A stretch of DNA of 64,000 nt from Owenia fusiformis (GCA_903813345.2 CAIIXF020000004.1:536513-600512), one strand, 5' to 3'; counted from the stretch's first letter, positions 27,801 to 35,395 are shown. Made by a program: numbers and translations. Notes: generated from the letters alone by a model not told the origin.

Positions 27801-30800
27801 AACTTCTAAATAATATTCTACTCACCAATTACTCATTTATTTTCAGAATATACTCAGTCCTACTTTACTTACCAAGTCACACTTTTGTGTTATTGTTTTT
27901 ACTAGAATAAGTATTTAATTGCTTTTAATTAAAATTATGAATTCAGTAAAACCTGAAAAGCAGCACACAAGATGTGTTTTACTTAAACAGGTCTTACTGT
28001 ATGTACTTTTATTGACTTTAATATGTTTTGTACAGGTTTCATCAAACACTACCTTAAAACCTAGTTCATTTTACAATAATGAGTACTGAAATAATTAATG
28101 CGATTATACACTTGGAAAATGTATGAGTTTCTTTTTCGATTACAGAAGTGTGAAATGTGTTAAGTCTTAAATGTGAAAAAGTAGAAACAGTTCATGATAT
28201 TCAATTATAAACATCTATTTACCAATTTAAATAATTAAAGAACAATAATAAAATATTTGTTCACAATTGTGTTGCATCTACTTACCATATATAAATGGAG
28301 TGTTTTTCAACCTTGCACCTCTAAGTAAGACATTTTCGTGACATAAAGATTTCACAGTTTTCTCATCGCCATCTTGGATTTCAATACGTCCAACAAACTT
28401 ATAAAGGTCTGTGATTGGTTGTTGACATTCTATGATTCCGCGAAAAGATTCAAAAGTGTCCGAGGTCTGAAGATGACGTGTCTCAGGCACACAATAGAAT
28501 GTCTGCAAAATAATAATATGACAATCCAAATTAGAAACTACATTGTGCTATACAGTATTGCTTTATTTTTAAAAATCATGACTTTCTCAAATTGTTTTCC
28601 AAAAAGTTATTTCTATGCTGAAATTATGATTTCTTCGAATTTAACCTGTTGATTTCATACATTATGCTTGCCTGTTGGAAATTTTAATGAACATTTACAA
28701 CATATTTGTTTGTTTCTTCATACATAACACACAACTCAAGAAATACCTTTAAGTTGGTCTCTCCATCTAAGTTGGCTGTAGTGATGTAACACTCTCCGTC
28801 AGGGTCATGCGATGACATCATAACCAAGTCACATGGCAACGGATGGTTCATCTGGACTCTTAAGACATCACCAACCTAAACAATTATTAAGGTGGGTGTA
28901 GGGATATATTTTACATGAGGTTAGTAAATAATTATATGGATAAATCATTCAATTCTGCCTACCTTAACTATTACCAGAGAGTAGATTCTTCCTCACTAAA
29001 AAGTAATGTTTTTATCTAAAATAGCCATTACTAACAAAACGATATCATTTTCTTTCAAAATGCTATGAGCAAATCTAAAAAGCTTTTTATCTACTCTTTC
29101 ATATTATTCATTCACAAATATGATAATGTATATAATTTGAAGAAATTTGATCTAAAAATCAGAATTAGTTGAATGATGTCAGATGTTTCATATAGTACTC
29201 AGCATTCATAGAAATCTTTCTAATGGTTATGGCTCCTGGTAGACTTACCACTATTTCATGGGACTTGATTTCTCGCAACTCGCCATTTCTCACTACCCAG
29301 CATGCTCTATTGTTGACTTCATTGTCCGCTTGGTGACGTAACCAATCCTCATAACCCTACAGATTTGAAAAGTAGAGATAAGTCAGAATATTGTGATAGA
29401 TCAATATTACACATGTTGCTTGCAATTTCCTCACCCACCCCCCCCCCCCCCCCCCCCCATTCTCTAATACTGCCTTTAAGGAATCATTAAAAAAAGAATT
29501 AACAACTGGAAAACCACTGGAAAAGTATAATGATGTCATACTGAGATAGATCAATATTACACATGTTGCTTTCAATTTCCTCACCCCCACCCCCCCCCCC
29601 CCCATTCTCTGATTCTGATTCTGATAAAACACATAAGTCAAGAATTCCTAAATCCAATGTTGTAACCTTGGATATAATAACCTTGGATATAATGATGTCA
29701 TAGTAAGAGAACAATGGCCTTGAGGAGTCTTAACCCTCTCTTATATTTCACTCTTCCTACTAATGAATACATTACTTCAAACTTACTTGTTTTATTGCAG
29801 TTACTGTGATGACAAACACCAAATGGACTATACTTACTTGTTTAATTGCAGTAACTGTGATGACAAACATCAAAGAGGACTATACTTACTTGTTTTATTG
29901 CAGTAACTGTGATGACAAACACCAAGGGGACTATACTTACTTGTTTAATTGCAGTAACTGTGATGACAAACACCAAGGGGACTATACTTACTTGTTTTAA
30001 CTTGCTGTAACTGTGATGACAAATGCCAAGGGGACTATACTTACTTGTTTTATTGCAGTAACTGTGATGACAAACACCAAGGGGACTATACTTACTTGTT
30101 TAATTGCAGTAACTGTGATGACAAACACCAAGGGGACTATACTTACTTGTTTTATTGCAGTAACTGTGATGACAAACACCAAGGGGTCTATACTTACTTG
30201 TTTTAATGCAGTAACTGTGATGACAAACACCAAAGAGGACTATACTTACTTGTTTTATTGCGGTAACTGTGATGACAAACATCAAAGGGGACTAAACTTA
30301 CTTGTTTTATTGCTGCAACTGTGATGACAAACACCAAAGGGGACTATACTTACTTGTTTTATTGCAGTAACGGTGATGACAAACACCAAGGGGACTAAAC
30401 GTACTTGTTTTATTGCTGCAACTGTGATGAAAAACACCAAGGGGACTAAACTTACTTGTTTTGTTGGTGCAACTGTGGTGACAAACACCAAGGGGACTAT
30501 ACTTACTTGTTTTATTGCTGTAACTGTGATGACAAACACCAAGGGGACAATACTTGTTTTATTGTAGTAACTGTGATGACAAACACCAAGGGGACTAAAC
30601 TTACTTCTTTTATTGCTGTAACTGTGATGACAAACACCAAGGGGACTATACTTACTTGTTTTATTGCTATAACTGTGATGACAAACACCAAGGGGACTAT
30701 ACTTACTTGTTTAATTGCAGTAACTGTGATGACAAACACCAAGGGGACTATACTTACTTGTTTTAACTTGCTGTAACTGTGATGACAAATGCCAAGGGGA

Positions 30801-33800
30801 CTATACTTACTTGTTTTATTGCAGTAACTGTGATGACAAACACCAAGGGGACTATACTTACTTGTTTAATTGCAGTAACTGTGATGACAAACACCAAGGG
30901 GACTATACTTACTTGTTTTATTGCAGTAACTGTGATGACAAACACCAAGGGGTCTATACTTACTTGTTTTAATGCAGTAACTGTGATGACAAACACCAAA
31001 GAGGACTATACTTACTTGTTTTATTGCGGTAACTGTGATGACAAACATCAAAGGGGACTAAACTTACTTGTTTTATTGCTGCAACTGTGATGACAAACAC
31101 CAAAGGGGACTATACTTACTTGTTTTATTGCAGTAACGGTGATGACAAACACCAAGGGGACTAAACTTACTTGTTTTATTGCTGCAACTGTGATGAAAAA
31201 CACCAAGGGGACTAAACTTACTTGTTTTGTTGGTGCAACTGTGGTGACAAACACCAAGGGGACTATACTTACTTGTTTTATTGCTGTAACTGTGATGACA
31301 AACACCAAGGGGACAATACTTGTTTTATTGTAGTAGCTGTGATGACAAACACCAAGGGGACTAAACTTACTTCTTTTATTGCTGTAACTGTGATGACAAA
31401 CACCAAGGGGACTATACTTACTTGTTTTATTGCTATAACTGTGATGACAAACACCAAGGGGACTATACTTACTTGTTTTATTGCAGTAACTGTGATGACA
31501 AACACCAAGGGGACTATACTCACTTGTTTTATTGCTATAACTGTGATAACAAACACCAAGGGGACTTTACTTACTTGTTTTATTGCAGTAACTGTGATGA
31601 CAAACACCAAGGGGACTATACTGGTAACAGGACTAACTGGACTGTCAATGACAACCTAAGTAAATATAAAAATCAAAATCTTTAGAGCTTAAACATGAAA
31701 CAAATGAACTAAAAGTAGCTTATTTCCCACTGACTGGAATAAGCAAAAGTTTTGAGATGAAGACAATCCTCTTGGGTCATAATCTGACATTTAAAATTGA
31801 GGTTCTCCTAAATATGTGTAACTTTAATCTTAACCGTTTTAATATGAGGAACATACTTCTATTCATGGAAAATAGTTCTTATAAGGTCCCTATTTAAACC
31901 AATGGAGAGGGAGGGGCAAAATCTCTCGAGTGATAATCTGAAAATTCACATATCCGTTCTCCCAAATATGTGCAATTTAAAAGTTCTAATATGAAAAACT
32001 TACCTCTATAAATGCGATACACAGAAAATAAAAGTTGGCCACCCTCTGGAACTGTTCAAAAAGATTCAGGAACAAGAAGTTCCATGCTGTGTACTGCAAC
32101 AAGAAACATATAACTTGTTAATGAGATAAATATTACAGAAACCTCTATTGGCATTTAAATTTTACAAATTCGGATATTTGTGATATTACTAAGCATTTGT
32201 CAAATTGAGTATATATTTCCAATATACCAGCAAAATAATAGCACTTTGACTGGGGTTTAAAGATCAATTTAGCGTACATTTTCAAAGAATTGCCCTAAAG
32301 TAGAATGCATAGGCTTATGGTGATAGGACATGTGTTCACTAAAGATGGCAGTGTAGTCAAGTGGTTTGTCTTCATATCTTGTCTACAGGAAAACCATTGC
32401 GATAGCCGCGCCCCCTTTGTCTTTATCCTTCCAAAGTGAACTCGCAAACGGCAGATAAGAGGGGCTCTGGCATACCAGAATGCAGGAAAACCACTTAAAT
32501 ACACCGCCATCTTTATATCAGCCTAAAACTATAGTAGAAGATTGTCTTATTATTTCATGAAAAACTGATCTTCAACTATTTTAAATTATCTTTCCAATTG
32601 CCCATCTGAGAATCTGAGAGATTGCCATATAAGGATTAACATTACATTACAATATATCGTCAGATTATTTCATATATACACAATTGCAGTTATAATCAGC
32701 TACTATATCTAGTATTCATTTTCATAAACACTATACTACTATAAGACAAAATTATCTTGTTTTCAAACACAGTAGTTATCAGAAAACCTTCTTGTTTCAA
32801 CAATCTACAGTTATCTCTCTCAAGACTTACTTATAACCATGTTTCTATTCTATATATGTTTATGCAAGTCAGCTCAATGTGAGTGATTCTGATTTATACA
32901 TAGGTCATTATAACTTGTTTTCGTACACTCATTTGTATTCTTAATACACCCATGTAAATATATCTACAACCAGTTAAATTCTGTCAGGCCTTAATTATTT
33001 ATCTGTTGTGTCTTACCGTGCCCCTCCAAGATGAGACGAGACTCGAAGACGAGACGAGACTAACAGAATCAATAAAAGAGTCTTGGGTCGGCAGAGTTTA
33101 TGAATAGGTGTATAGCTAGTATAGATATTTGACAATGATTTTCCAATTAAAACTGTGAAAATTATACTCAATATAAGAATAATATCAAAAGGCTGTGATT
33201 GATAGTTACTGTAGTTTAAGAGCTATTTTCTGTATACTGCTATAGAAGCTCATCAATGTAAAATGTTCATAGGCAAGGAATATACAATTATTGGACTTGT
33301 TATCACTTAATTCAAAACATTACTGTACCTTTGAAGTTGTAATTCGGTTGTTGGGGAATTTCTCTGCGACATACACTTCTCCCGGCGGGTGCTTGTTATT
33401 GATATACACTGAGCGATTTGGTGGACGGACTTTTTTACAGCAGTTCTGAAATTGTGAACATTTTTAAAACATTGGTCATGTATTTAAACATTCAAAGGTA
33501 GAGAAACTGTATTTAAAACATAAACAATCTATTTAGCTTACATTAGTTCATGGCGACCCAGTTAGAGAGTGAGGAATATAACAGTGAATAATAAAACATT
33601 TAGGACAATCTACTTTCAAAAAACCTATCTCACAATCAGAAATAAAGTATTGTATTACTTGAAAAGATGCACAGAAGTCTCATAGTTACACGCTTGTGCC
33701 CTCCCCCCCACAATGCACACCACCGCCACAGGTCAAGAGGGGGGGGGGGCCTCATTGCTTTTTTAACATCCTTTGAGAAATATTCCTCTAGCAATGAAGA

Positions 33801-35395
33801 AATGTAAATTAATCTATAACTTTTTAAACTTGAATAACTTTTTAAATTTATATTTAATCTTAAATCATCAATTTTTATTCTATTGTGAACAATATCATTA
33901 TTACGTAGTAGGGGTTATCATTGTGTTCTTCTTTTGCCAGGCAAGCAAGGCACTAGATTTGGAAAGCTTTTTAGCCTCGTTGCTTTTGTCTTCCTGGCTA
34001 TGTCACTGGAAAGTATTAGTTATGTTTAATACGGTAAACTGTCAAGGTAGTAACTTAGTAAGACAACTTCCACACCAAAGATTGATGTTAGACTCAGTTA
34101 CCTTATTCTTCGTCCACAGTGTGGGCCTCACGCTGATCATAAAGCCCTGTTTGTTTTATTGCTTTTTATGCTATCTCTTATGGACTGTTGCTATTAATGA
34201 ACTAAAATGTAATAACTGAATTTATTTCTAGAAATAGAAAAAAATGAAAAAAGAGATCTTTTTTCCTTTTTATGTCCACAATCTTGTTTCAGACAATCTT
34301 TCTAATTTTCAAAGCTCCTATCATTTAAAGCAATATATTGGGCACATTTTACAAATAAGTTTGTATAATGATAAAATGAAGAACTTACAATATTATTTTT
34401 TGTATATTGTCCTCTTACTGAAGAAATTCATAAAATGTACAGACGCTTCTTGTAGTGAAGGCATTGATTAGGTCAAGCCATTTTGGCAATTCAAATTCTC
34501 ATGATATAACAAGATTTAACTAGTGTCGTCAGTCTATCTGTAAACAAATAACATGTGGAGCTGGCGGGGCAACATTTTAGGAAGCGTATTTGTAAATTCG
34601 CCAACTTGGCATCAAGGGTCATTACAATCTCAATTTATTTTTCTCCAGGATAAACCTTTTCACTAGTGCATGGTGGTCTACATGCCATGTATTCTAGCTA
34701 AGCAATTTTGGCTAGAGACTCGAGTAAAGACTGAGTATATTCTCATGAAGGTTTGTTTGTTTGTTTATGTCCATCTGTAATAGGTGCTTTGATGCCACCT
34801 TTGTTTAGTCTCTGGTGCTTGTTTTCCACACTGTGCTATCACTTGTAAGTTTTACACTGATGGTTTGTAGAAGTCTCTTTTTTTTTTTTTTTTTAATTTT
34901 ACTTAAAATCCTTATCTAGTTGAACTAACGTATGTGTTTTTTAAAATTTTAAAATCTTTTGCTCTTTATGGTAAAAGTTCTGAATAGATCGTTCAGTTTC
35001 CTGTTGATTTTGTTGGGGAGTTTTTGATTTTCTCCGGCCAGGGTTTTCAAGTCTAGTGTGTATATAATTTCACACTCAAGTAAGATACAGACTGCATCGT
35101 GAAGCAGGTTATGTTAGGGTGTCATTTTCATTCATGTAAACACCAAGCCTTCCATTCAGCCAACAACCCAGTAAGACTAGTTGATTGAACTATAAGGAAA
35201 GTATGTTTTCCTCATCGTGATGCTTTTAGCAACTAATATTTCCACCTTCCTTCAATCCAACTCCAACTTCATGTCCTCAATGAGTCAAACCAAACAAACA
35301 CTGAATTGAATTCAAACGTCGTTTGAAACGAGTCAGAAAAAATCTATAAATCTACTTACTATATATTTGGCGATTATCTGGATGATATTCCCCAT
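662..35395 (-). CDS. ATP11B: P4-ATPase, class VI phospholipid flippase (ATP11B-like), 18 exons, 3' end outside window
   Basis: P4-ATPases with a CDC50 partner move aminophospholipids to the cytosolic leaflet. I joined 18 coding exons with consistent phases: 35360-35395, 33329-33445, 32004-32093, 31575-31655, 29249-29356, 28747-28875, 28286-28502, 22475-22556, 21763-21898, 21264-21345, 19373-19488, 19027-19188, 16211-16371, 7799-7941, 7108-7211, 6684-6797, 5808-5930, 662-810. They give 2,150 nt (716 codons plus 2 nt). Visible motifs are DGET (about residues 181-184, A domain), PISM (about 352, where PISL is usual), DKTGTLT with the phosphorylated Asp near 405, KGAE near 561 and TGDK near 672. 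The SxxAGHF stretch after TGDK and the [10 protein letters not shown] and KxxEHREEKL regions resemble ATP11B more than ATP11A/C. TM5-10 and the C-terminus lie beyond base 1. Several introns are inflated by arrays that copy exon borders. Confidence 0.95.
885..1390. repeat. About 54-bp degenerate intronic tandem array
   Basis: Roughly nine copies around GTGACCTTTTTAC and TTTCCTAGGAAT. No exon similarity seen. Confidence 0.85.
1391..2771. other. Intron 17 / upstream of nested gene; AT-rich, no gene seen
   Basis: TA-rich tracts at about 1930-2180. A possible 5'-UTR acceptor (TTTACAG) for the nested plus-strand gene ends at 2775. No promoter is recognisable. Confidence 0.6.
2818..4242 (+). CDS. 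CD20/MS4A-like four-TM protein, nested in a flippase intron
   Basis: Two exons, 2818-3816 and 4015-4242 (phase 0; CTCCAG then GTTTGC, acceptor AACCAACAG), give 408 residues. The first 100 residues are Pro/Gln-rich and cytosolic. Four hydrophobic segments lie at about 101-128, 134-153, 161-185 and 273-297. The [13 protein letters not shown] region of TM2 resembles the CD20/MS4A family. A long acidic, Tyr-rich second extracellular loop (190-270) has an NCT sequon near 225. A Cys cluster (SCRAVCC) follows TM4, and the tail has a PPAY motif near 392-395 that could bind WW domains. The gene lies on the opposite strand inside the flippase intron between exons 17 and 18. It has its own intron, so it is not a simple retrocopy. 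Family assignment is moderate; other tetraspan families are possible. Confidence 0.8.
4256..4620. repeat. Short tandem 'TGAACACTT' repeats in the 3' flank
   Basis: Three degenerate copies around ATCTGAACACTTGCTTCATC and CCTCTCAATATGAACACT, probably a fragment of a DNA transposon end. AATAAA at about 4272 could be the poly(A) signal of the MS4A-like gene. Confidence 0.6.
4944..5093. mobile_element. 150-bp MITE with near-perfect terminal inverted repeats
   Basis: Arms of about 47 bp begin GTGGCCTAAAACCC and end GGGTTATAAGCCAC, with GTTAAT on both sides as a likely target duplication containing TTAA. Confidence 0.75.
5094..5807. other. Intron 17, AT-rich, nothing recognised
   Basis: No ORF with family resemblance, no repeat and no paired inverted repeat seen. 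Confidence 0.5.
5808..5930 (-). CDS. ATP11B: Flippase exon 17 (P domain)
   Basis: 41 codons with [14 protein letters not shown] and [13 protein letters not shown]. Four 149-bp copies of its acceptor side lie at 5854-6447. Confidence 0.95.
5854..6447. repeat. 149-bp tandem array copying the acceptor side of exon 17
   Basis: Four copies spaced 148, 151 and 149 bp. Each has the acceptor and about 75 nt of exon 17 (LVEAFS to EDRLQA) and then intron; only the leftmost copy continues into the full exon. In-frame stops follow in the extra copies. Confidence 0.95.
6684..6797 (-). CDS. ATP11B: Flippase exon 16
   Basis: 38 codons, [18 protein letters not shown] to SLEHREEK, the conserved GLRTL region between N and P domains. 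Confidence 0.94.
7108..7211 (-). CDS. ATP11B: Flippase exon 15 (N domain, KGAE)
   Basis: 34 codons with [16 protein letters not shown] contacts nucleotide in P-type ATPases. Confidence 0.94.
7720..8252. repeat. 79-bp array copying the acceptor side of exon 14 (left part)
   Basis: Starts inside exon 14 (about 7890) and runs for about 4.6 units to the mariner insertion. A detached fragment of exon 14 interior at about 7722-7762 lies on its donor side. The unit holds the ATTAG acceptor and the [16 protein letters not shown]-coding stretch, then stops in frame. Confidence 0.93.
7799..7941 (-). CDS. ATP11B: Flippase exon 14 (N domain)
   Basis: Encodes [15 protein letters not shown] and [18 protein letters not shown]. 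The next 79-bp repeats copy its acceptor and first third. A fragment of its interior also lies on the downstream side at about 7722-7762. Confidence 0.93.
8536..9804 (-). pseudogene. LINE ORF2, C-terminal part after a frameshift
   Basis: 422 codons overlapping the upstream ORF by 4 nt. Residues before its first Met (in the shifted frame) continue the RT thumb region. It ends with a Cys/His cluster, CDFC near 326 then H337 and C342, typical of L1-type ORF2 tails. Together the two parts have the normal length of one ORF2 (about 1,240 residues). Confidence 0.9.
9801..12248 (-). CDS. LINE ORF2, N-terminal part: APE endonuclease and reverse transcriptase
   Basis: 815 codons. The endonuclease/exonuclease/phosphatase domain shows QETH (41-44), GGDCN (146-150) and SDHKLV (241-246). 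The RT domain follows, with WRPISLLN near 543, DQTAFIKGR near 575, RQGDPLS near 670 and the YADD box at 712-715. The style of the RT blocks suggests the L1/Tx1 group. The frame breaks near 9,845, just before a conserved segment that continues in the next ORF, so this copy is probably dead. Confidence 0.92.
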   Translation of the reverse strand: MTRERTFTLGSFNVKGLRNNKKRASIFLFLKRKRLDVVFLQETHTGRIDEDHWKREWGSDIHFAHGPKRNERGVAILLAKNSCVSVINSDADPSGRYIIVKCAIGNDTYTLVNMYAPNEGKENKTFFKNIHLHVTSHFSSDHLIMGGDCNMVLDSNVDRYSNGITKYKASESAEVVAHMLSSLNMVDVWRMLNPATVQYTYESCAKDALKNSLFKSRIDMWFIERRILKNCECFIEPSVHSDHKLVKLKIFTTQQTRGPGFWKFNNSLLQDEEYKACIKQLITNIRDEHRELDRIALWEFMKYKIKSTTVAFSKRKCKENRKIEIELIKEIEHLESLIATDGHTLIEAVCNAYQKAKSKLENIYMYKAEGHMVRSKIEYYEKGEKCSSLFFNIEKSNHAKKHITKLKVGEENVEGDTCILKEIKQFYQDLYSSKVSPGQHDRDSFMENITSRKLNAEEKESCELTLTEGECFKVLSSFKTNKTPGSDGLTAEWFKLFWNDISAEVVTSFNLSFETGLLSVSQRQGVICMIEKSGKDISLLKNWRPISLLNIDYKIVSKVVSKRIESVLGAIIGSDQTAFIKGRLIGENIRFMEDLLTYTRDKKIPGVVSLIDFEKAYDSLEWSYIDYALRYFNFGERLIRWVKLFYTDINSCVTNNGHSTGWFKLNRGVRQGDPLSCSLFIICIEVLALKIRQDENVKGINLNGHEQKITLYADDISLFLNDINSLRAALNIFDKFYWVSGLKMNREKTECFYIGASKGDTSKIEGLKWVERPSKFLGVSICYNRKINDETNFGTKLVSLERILNLSVICQFTVV
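12249..12720 (-). repeat. LINE 5' region with two degenerate ~251-bp monomers
   Basis: The segments at about 12300 and 12551 both contain AATACATG(G/A)CATGGTTTA, suggesting 5'-UTR monomers. No ORF1 is visible. Confidence 0.55.
12872..13063 (-). pseudogene. Mariner transposase C-terminal fragment, left inverted copy
   Basis: 63 residues ending [10 protein letters not shown], matching the degraded C-terminal coding sequence on the plus strand at 13280-13490 (GGHIERLF). It is an inverted duplicate. Confidence 0.8.
13083..13493 (+). pseudogene. Mariner transposase fragment, C-terminal part
   Basis: The open part (13083-13265) has [20 protein letters not shown], the block around the second catalytic Asp of Tc1/mariner DDE transposases. 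Frameshifts and stops follow, then [20 protein letters not shown]. The N-terminal DNA-binding part is missing. Confidence 0.8.
13730..14697. repeat. 79-bp array copying the acceptor side of exon 14 (middle part)
   Basis: About 12 units with few differences between them. Each contains the exon 14 acceptor and its first ~60 nt. Confidence 0.93.
14698..15536. mobile_element. 839-bp TIR element (hAT-like or other), no transposase
   Basis: Ends are CAGGGCTTGCATTA and TAATGCAAGCGCTG, inverted with one mismatch. AAGTG flanks both ends (14693-14697, 15537-15541), a possible target duplication. The interior is AT-rich with no recognisable ORF. Superfamily uncertain. Confidence 0.7.
15537..15775. repeat. 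79-bp array copying the acceptor side of exon 14 (right part)
   Basis: About three units, the last degenerate. Confidence 0.9.
15776..16210. other. Intron 13, AT-rich, nothing recognised
   Basis: No repeat or ORF of note. Confidence 0.5.
16211..16371 (-). CDS. ATP11B: Flippase exon 13 (N domain)
   Basis: Encodes LSLCHTVRV and [17 protein letters not shown]-domain motifs. Its acceptor and 5' half are repeated about 18 times upstream in the transcript (16287-18640). Confidence 0.93.
16287..18640. repeat. About 125-bp array copying the acceptor side of exon 13
   Basis: About 18 units besides the true exon. Each has TTACAG acceptor and the code for [20 protein letters not shown] to IGSYS, then runs into intron with in-frame stops. 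No copy has a donor, so they are not usable whole exons. Confidence 0.95.
18641..19026. other. Intron 12 with a short GGACAACTCATCCC repeat
   Basis: Four or five degenerate copies of CTGGACAACTCATCCC lie at about 18789-18860. Nothing else seen. Confidence 0.7.
19027..19188 (-). CDS. ATP11B: Flippase exon 12 (catalytic DKTGTLT)
   Basis: 54 residues beginning [20 protein letters not shown]. The Asp of DKTGTLT is the P-type phosphorylation residue. Confidence 0.96.
19373..19488 (-). CDS. ATP11B: Flippase exon 11
   Basis: Encodes [18 protein letters not shown] then [11 protein letters not shown], the stalk that leads to the phosphorylation site. Acceptor TTCCAG, donor GTATGT. Confidence 0.93.
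19658..19686 (-). repeat. Stray copy of the exon 10 end and its donor
   Basis: Codes for ISMYVTV followed by GTAGGT, as at the end of exon 10 (21264). It sits in the next intron, within a short direct duplication around GATAACT(A/G)(A/G)AATAA. Confidence 0.75.
19747..21239. mobile_element. Non-autonomous element with internal ~156-bp repeats and TIR ATGTCCCCACC
   Basis: Ends are ATGTCCCCACC and GGTGGGGACAT. The interior has about six ~156-bp repeats (19780-20690) around AATCCAAAATGGCTGCC and a (GACGGACA)n tract at 21130-21200. No ORF. A fragment of the internal repeat recurs at about 21575-21670. Confidence 0.7.
21264..21345 (-). CDS. ATP11B: Flippase exon 10 (TM4, PISM motif)
   Basis: Encodes [20 protein letters not shown] then ISMYVTV. 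The TM4 unwinding motif reads PISM rather than the common PISL. A stray copy of its 3' end with donor lies at 19658-19686. Confidence 0.92.
21763..21898 (-). CDS. ATP11B: Flippase exon 9 (TM3)
   Basis: [20 protein letters not shown] forms TM3, followed by a short exoplasmic loop. Starts in phase 2 after exon 8 and ends in phase 0 at GTAAGT. Confidence 0.9.
22051..22203. mobile_element. 153-bp palindromic MITE, TGCCATGGTC family
   Basis: Ends TGCCATGGTCAAATTTGCTC and GAGCAAATGTGACCATGGCA are inverted. It has an inner palindrome of TTTTGTTCAAAATTG and CGGCCG. Relatives occur at 61725, 63027 and 63290. Confidence 0.8.
22204..22474. other. Intron 8, nothing recognised
   Basis: AT-rich intron sequence between MITE and exon 8. 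Confidence 0.5.
22475..22556 (-). CDS. ATP11B: Flippase exon 8
   Basis: 82 nt encoding [16 protein letters not shown] and the run up to TM3. Acceptor is TTAAAG before GTTGTGCAG; an alternative AG nine bases on would drop three conserved residues, so I prefer the first. Its 5' border seeds the 61-bp array at 22529-26716. Confidence 0.88.
22529..26716. repeat. Large 61-bp array copying the acceptor side of exon 8
   Basis: About 69 units over 4.2 kb, very homogeneous, with sub-variants (TTATAAAA, TTGTAAAA, TTTTAAAT; shorter 57-58 bp units at about 23280-23480). On the minus strand each holds the AG acceptor and the GTTGTGCAGTATATACAGGC part of exon 8 and then stops in frame. Confidence 0.97.
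26761..26976. mobile_element. 216-bp MITE with inverted ends
   Basis: Left TTTTCCAATAAACCCTGCCA and right GACAGGGTTTATTGGGAA, with further inverted similarity inside around CTATGATATATTGGCTA. Confidence 0.75.
26977..28285. other. Intron 7, AT-rich, nothing recognised
   Basis: Contains only short chance ORFs. Confidence 0.5.
28286..28502 (-). CDS. ATP11B: Flippase exon 7 (A domain to TM3 linker)
   Basis: 72 codons plus one nt, with [19 protein letters not shown] and [17 protein letters not shown], typical of the P4 A domain. Donor GTAAG in phase 1. Confidence 0.93.
28747..28875 (-). CDS. ATP11B: Flippase exon 6 (A domain with DGET)
   Basis: 43 residues containing VGDVLRVQ, the Pro-Asp-type 'PCDLVMMSS' stretch and [14 protein letters not shown] is the dephosphorylation motif that replaces TGES of other P-type ATPases. 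Confidence 0.95.
29249..29356 (-). CDS. ATP11B: Flippase exon 5 (start of A domain)
   Basis: 36 residues starting [15 protein letters not shown], the conserved sequence directly after TM2. Acceptor TGTAG, donor GTAAGT. Confidence 0.93.
29357..29640. repeat. Duplicated ~150-bp block with poly(C) tracts
   Basis: The segment GATAGATCAATATTACACAT followed by a C-tract (29436-29460 and 29583-29603) occurs twice, about 151 bp apart, next to exon 5. Confidence 0.8.
29782..31621. repeat. 51-bp in-frame array copying the exon 4 end and its donor
   Basis: About 36 units of 51 bp. On the minus strand each reads [11 protein letters not shown] then GTAAGT then the rest of the unit. Because 51 is a multiple of three and the unit has no stop, the exon 4 frame stays open for about five further units (to about 31281). 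A 766-bp block (15 units) is duplicated almost exactly (29997-30762 and 30763-31528). Confidence 0.97.
31575..31655 (-). CDS. ATP11B: Flippase exon 4 (end of TM1 to TM2)
   Basis: 27 residues ending [13 protein letters not shown]. Its last 51 nt including the donor are reiterated about 36 times downstream (29782-31621), so the real donor could be this one or one of several in-frame later copies. Confidence 0.9.
32004..32093 (-). CDS. ATP11B: Flippase exon 3 (NLFEQF motif and start of TM1)
   Basis: 30 residues with [15 protein letters not shown], the P4-ATPase signature leading into TM1. Acceptor TTGCAG, donor GTAAGT, phase 0 at both ends. Confidence 0.93.
32341..32515. mobile_element. 175-bp MITE, AAAGATGGC family
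   Basis: Ends AAAGATGGCAGTGTAGTCAA and inverted AAATACACCGCCATCTTT, in intron 2. Confidence 0.75.
32516..33328. other. Intron 2, nothing recognised
   Basis: AT-rich; a short GAGACGAGAC repeat at about 33032-33060. Confidence 0.5.
33329..33445 (-). CDS. ATP11B: Flippase exon 2 (N-terminal cytosolic segment)
   Basis: Encodes 39 residues including [15 protein letters not shown] and [11 protein letters not shown], the conserved P4-ATPase N-terminal 'FxNNRIxTSKY' region. Flanked by TTCAG and GTACAG. Confidence 0.92.
33446..35359. other. Intron 1, no gene supported
   Basis: Has a G-run (33730-33740) and a poly(T) tract (about 34878). A 148-codon plus-strand ORF at 33773 is AT-rich and lacks any family feature. 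Confidence 0.5.
35360..35395 (-). CDS. ATP11B: Flippase exon 1 (initiator Met)
   Basis: Encodes [12 protein letters not shown] and ends at GTAAGT in phase 0, which matches the phase of exon 2. Chosen as the start because it is the only ATG-led short ORF upstream that joins exon 2 in frame. The start is inferred; no transcript supports it here. Confidence 0.75.

Noticed and set aside
29806-31685. Many overlapping ORFs on both strands
   Set aside because: Products of the 51-bp array. Only the minus-strand frame continuous with exon 4 has biological meaning.
33773-34219. 148-codon plus-strand ORF in flippase intron 1
   Set aside because: AT-driven composition, no domain-like pattern, no splice or repeat support.
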